59,919 nt of DNA, from contig MSJH02000662.1 of assembly GCA_001931875.2 (NCBI GenBank), forward strand, positions 1 through 59,919, written 5' to 3'. This document shows, piece by piece, positions 59,710 through 59,919 of the stretch. This DNA comes from Byssochlamys sp. IMV 00236. Taxonomy: Eukaryota; Ascomycota; Eurotiomycetes; Eurotiales; Thermoascaceae. Both the position numbers and the translations under genes were made by a program. The notes below the pieces were generated by a model. That model worked only from the letters and a program-made list of their open reading frames with translations, ran no database searches and was not told the DNA's origin. How positions within the stretch are numbered: position 1 is the first letter of the stretch; every line of letters begins with the position of its first letter.

Positions 59710-59919
59710 TACAGAAAGTTCAAAGGGCATTGGCCCAGAGGGTATTAGTTATTCCTGTTGATGAGTTCAGGACAAGTGTGACCTGTTCCAAATGCCACCG
59801 ACGTCTCGAGAACAAATACGAAAGACAAAAGCTTGTTTGTAATCATAAGCAGATCATTGTATTTGTAACATTAAATAACATTAACTTTTTTTTATGTTCA
59901 AAAGGAAAAAGAAAGTTCG
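59710..59919 (+). CDS. Partial frame with TnpB/Fanzor-type zinc-ribbon start (cut by window end)
   Basis: A reading frame without stop runs from about 59718 to the window end: VQRALAQRVLVIPVDEFRTS, then VTCSKCHRRLENKYERQK. The string VDEFRTSxTCSKC resembles the start of the C-terminal zinc ribbon of OrfB/TnpB-related proteins, which eukaryotic Fanzor genes share. No ATG begins the frame; a TACAG just before it could be a splice acceptor, and no upstream exon was found. The second CxxC pair is not visible before the window ends. It may be the tail of a longer gene or a relic. Confidence 0.35.

Overview
This window is nuclear DNA of an early-diverging filamentous fungus, most likely Mucoromycota (Mucorales-like). 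It is AT-rich. The genes carry about 80 introns, nearly all 47-77 bp with GTAAG-type donors. Protein content is fungal (APSES factor, Rsc7/Swp82 subunit, betaine-lipid synthase, D-serine dehydratase), and transposon debris lies between gene clusters. The species is inferred from gene content only. Exon coordinates were derived by hand from splice consensus, reading-frame closure and protein-family continuity; every model given closes in frame from ATG to stop.

Layout. 1-6.1 kb: two forward transcription-factor genes (APSES/StuA-like, and C2H2 with a C-terminal coiled coil) behind a 2.7 kb leader. 7.7-9.2 kb: a secreted/vacuolar endopolyphosphatase on the minus strand. 9.2-13.7 kb: gene-poor, with relics. 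13.7-14.8 kb: a WRKY-GCM1-type zinc-finger gene facing a stand-alone Rrp5 C-terminal (HAT) gene. 16.6-26.8 kb: three tandem minus-strand genes: a mitochondrial-type CDF metal transporter, a full-size ABCB transporter and a valyl-tRNA synthetase (16 exons). 26.8-30.4 kb: gene-poor, with a 100-bp MITE, a small secreted protein gene (copy A) and a decayed gag-like relic. 30.4-44.4 kb: D-serine dehydratase, betaine-lipid synthase, homeodomain factor, membrane-anchored GDSL esterase, MFS transporter, a Tc1/IS630-type transposase relic and a vacuolar amino-acid transporter. 44.8-46 kb: inverted copy B of the secreted protein, whose promoter has been separated from the ORF by a 489-bp TG...CA insertion with a 5-bp target duplication. 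46.6-48 kb: a TrhO-like rhodanese. 49.7-59.5 kb: a dense cluster: Rsc7/Swp82-PHD fusion, Mpv17/Sym1, Sec4/Rab8-like GTPase, FBXL2-like F-box protein with a CaaX box, Dap1/PGRMC1-like protein, a Myb protein with a mitochondrial-type presequence, and a steroid-5-alpha-reductase-family protein. The window ends in a CxxC-containing reading frame resembling a TnpB/Fanzor-type zinc ribbon.

The genes are mostly housekeeping and do not form one pathway. The most notable points are: the Rsc7-PHD fusion, which links fungal Rsc7 with animal PHF10/SAYP architecture; an Rrp5 HAT module encoded as its own gene; a WRKY-like domain with an altered last zinc-ligand spacing; two convergent gene pairs whose stop codons overlap in a single TTAA; and the insertion that duplicated a start codon. 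No tRNA, rRNA or CRISPR array was recognised.
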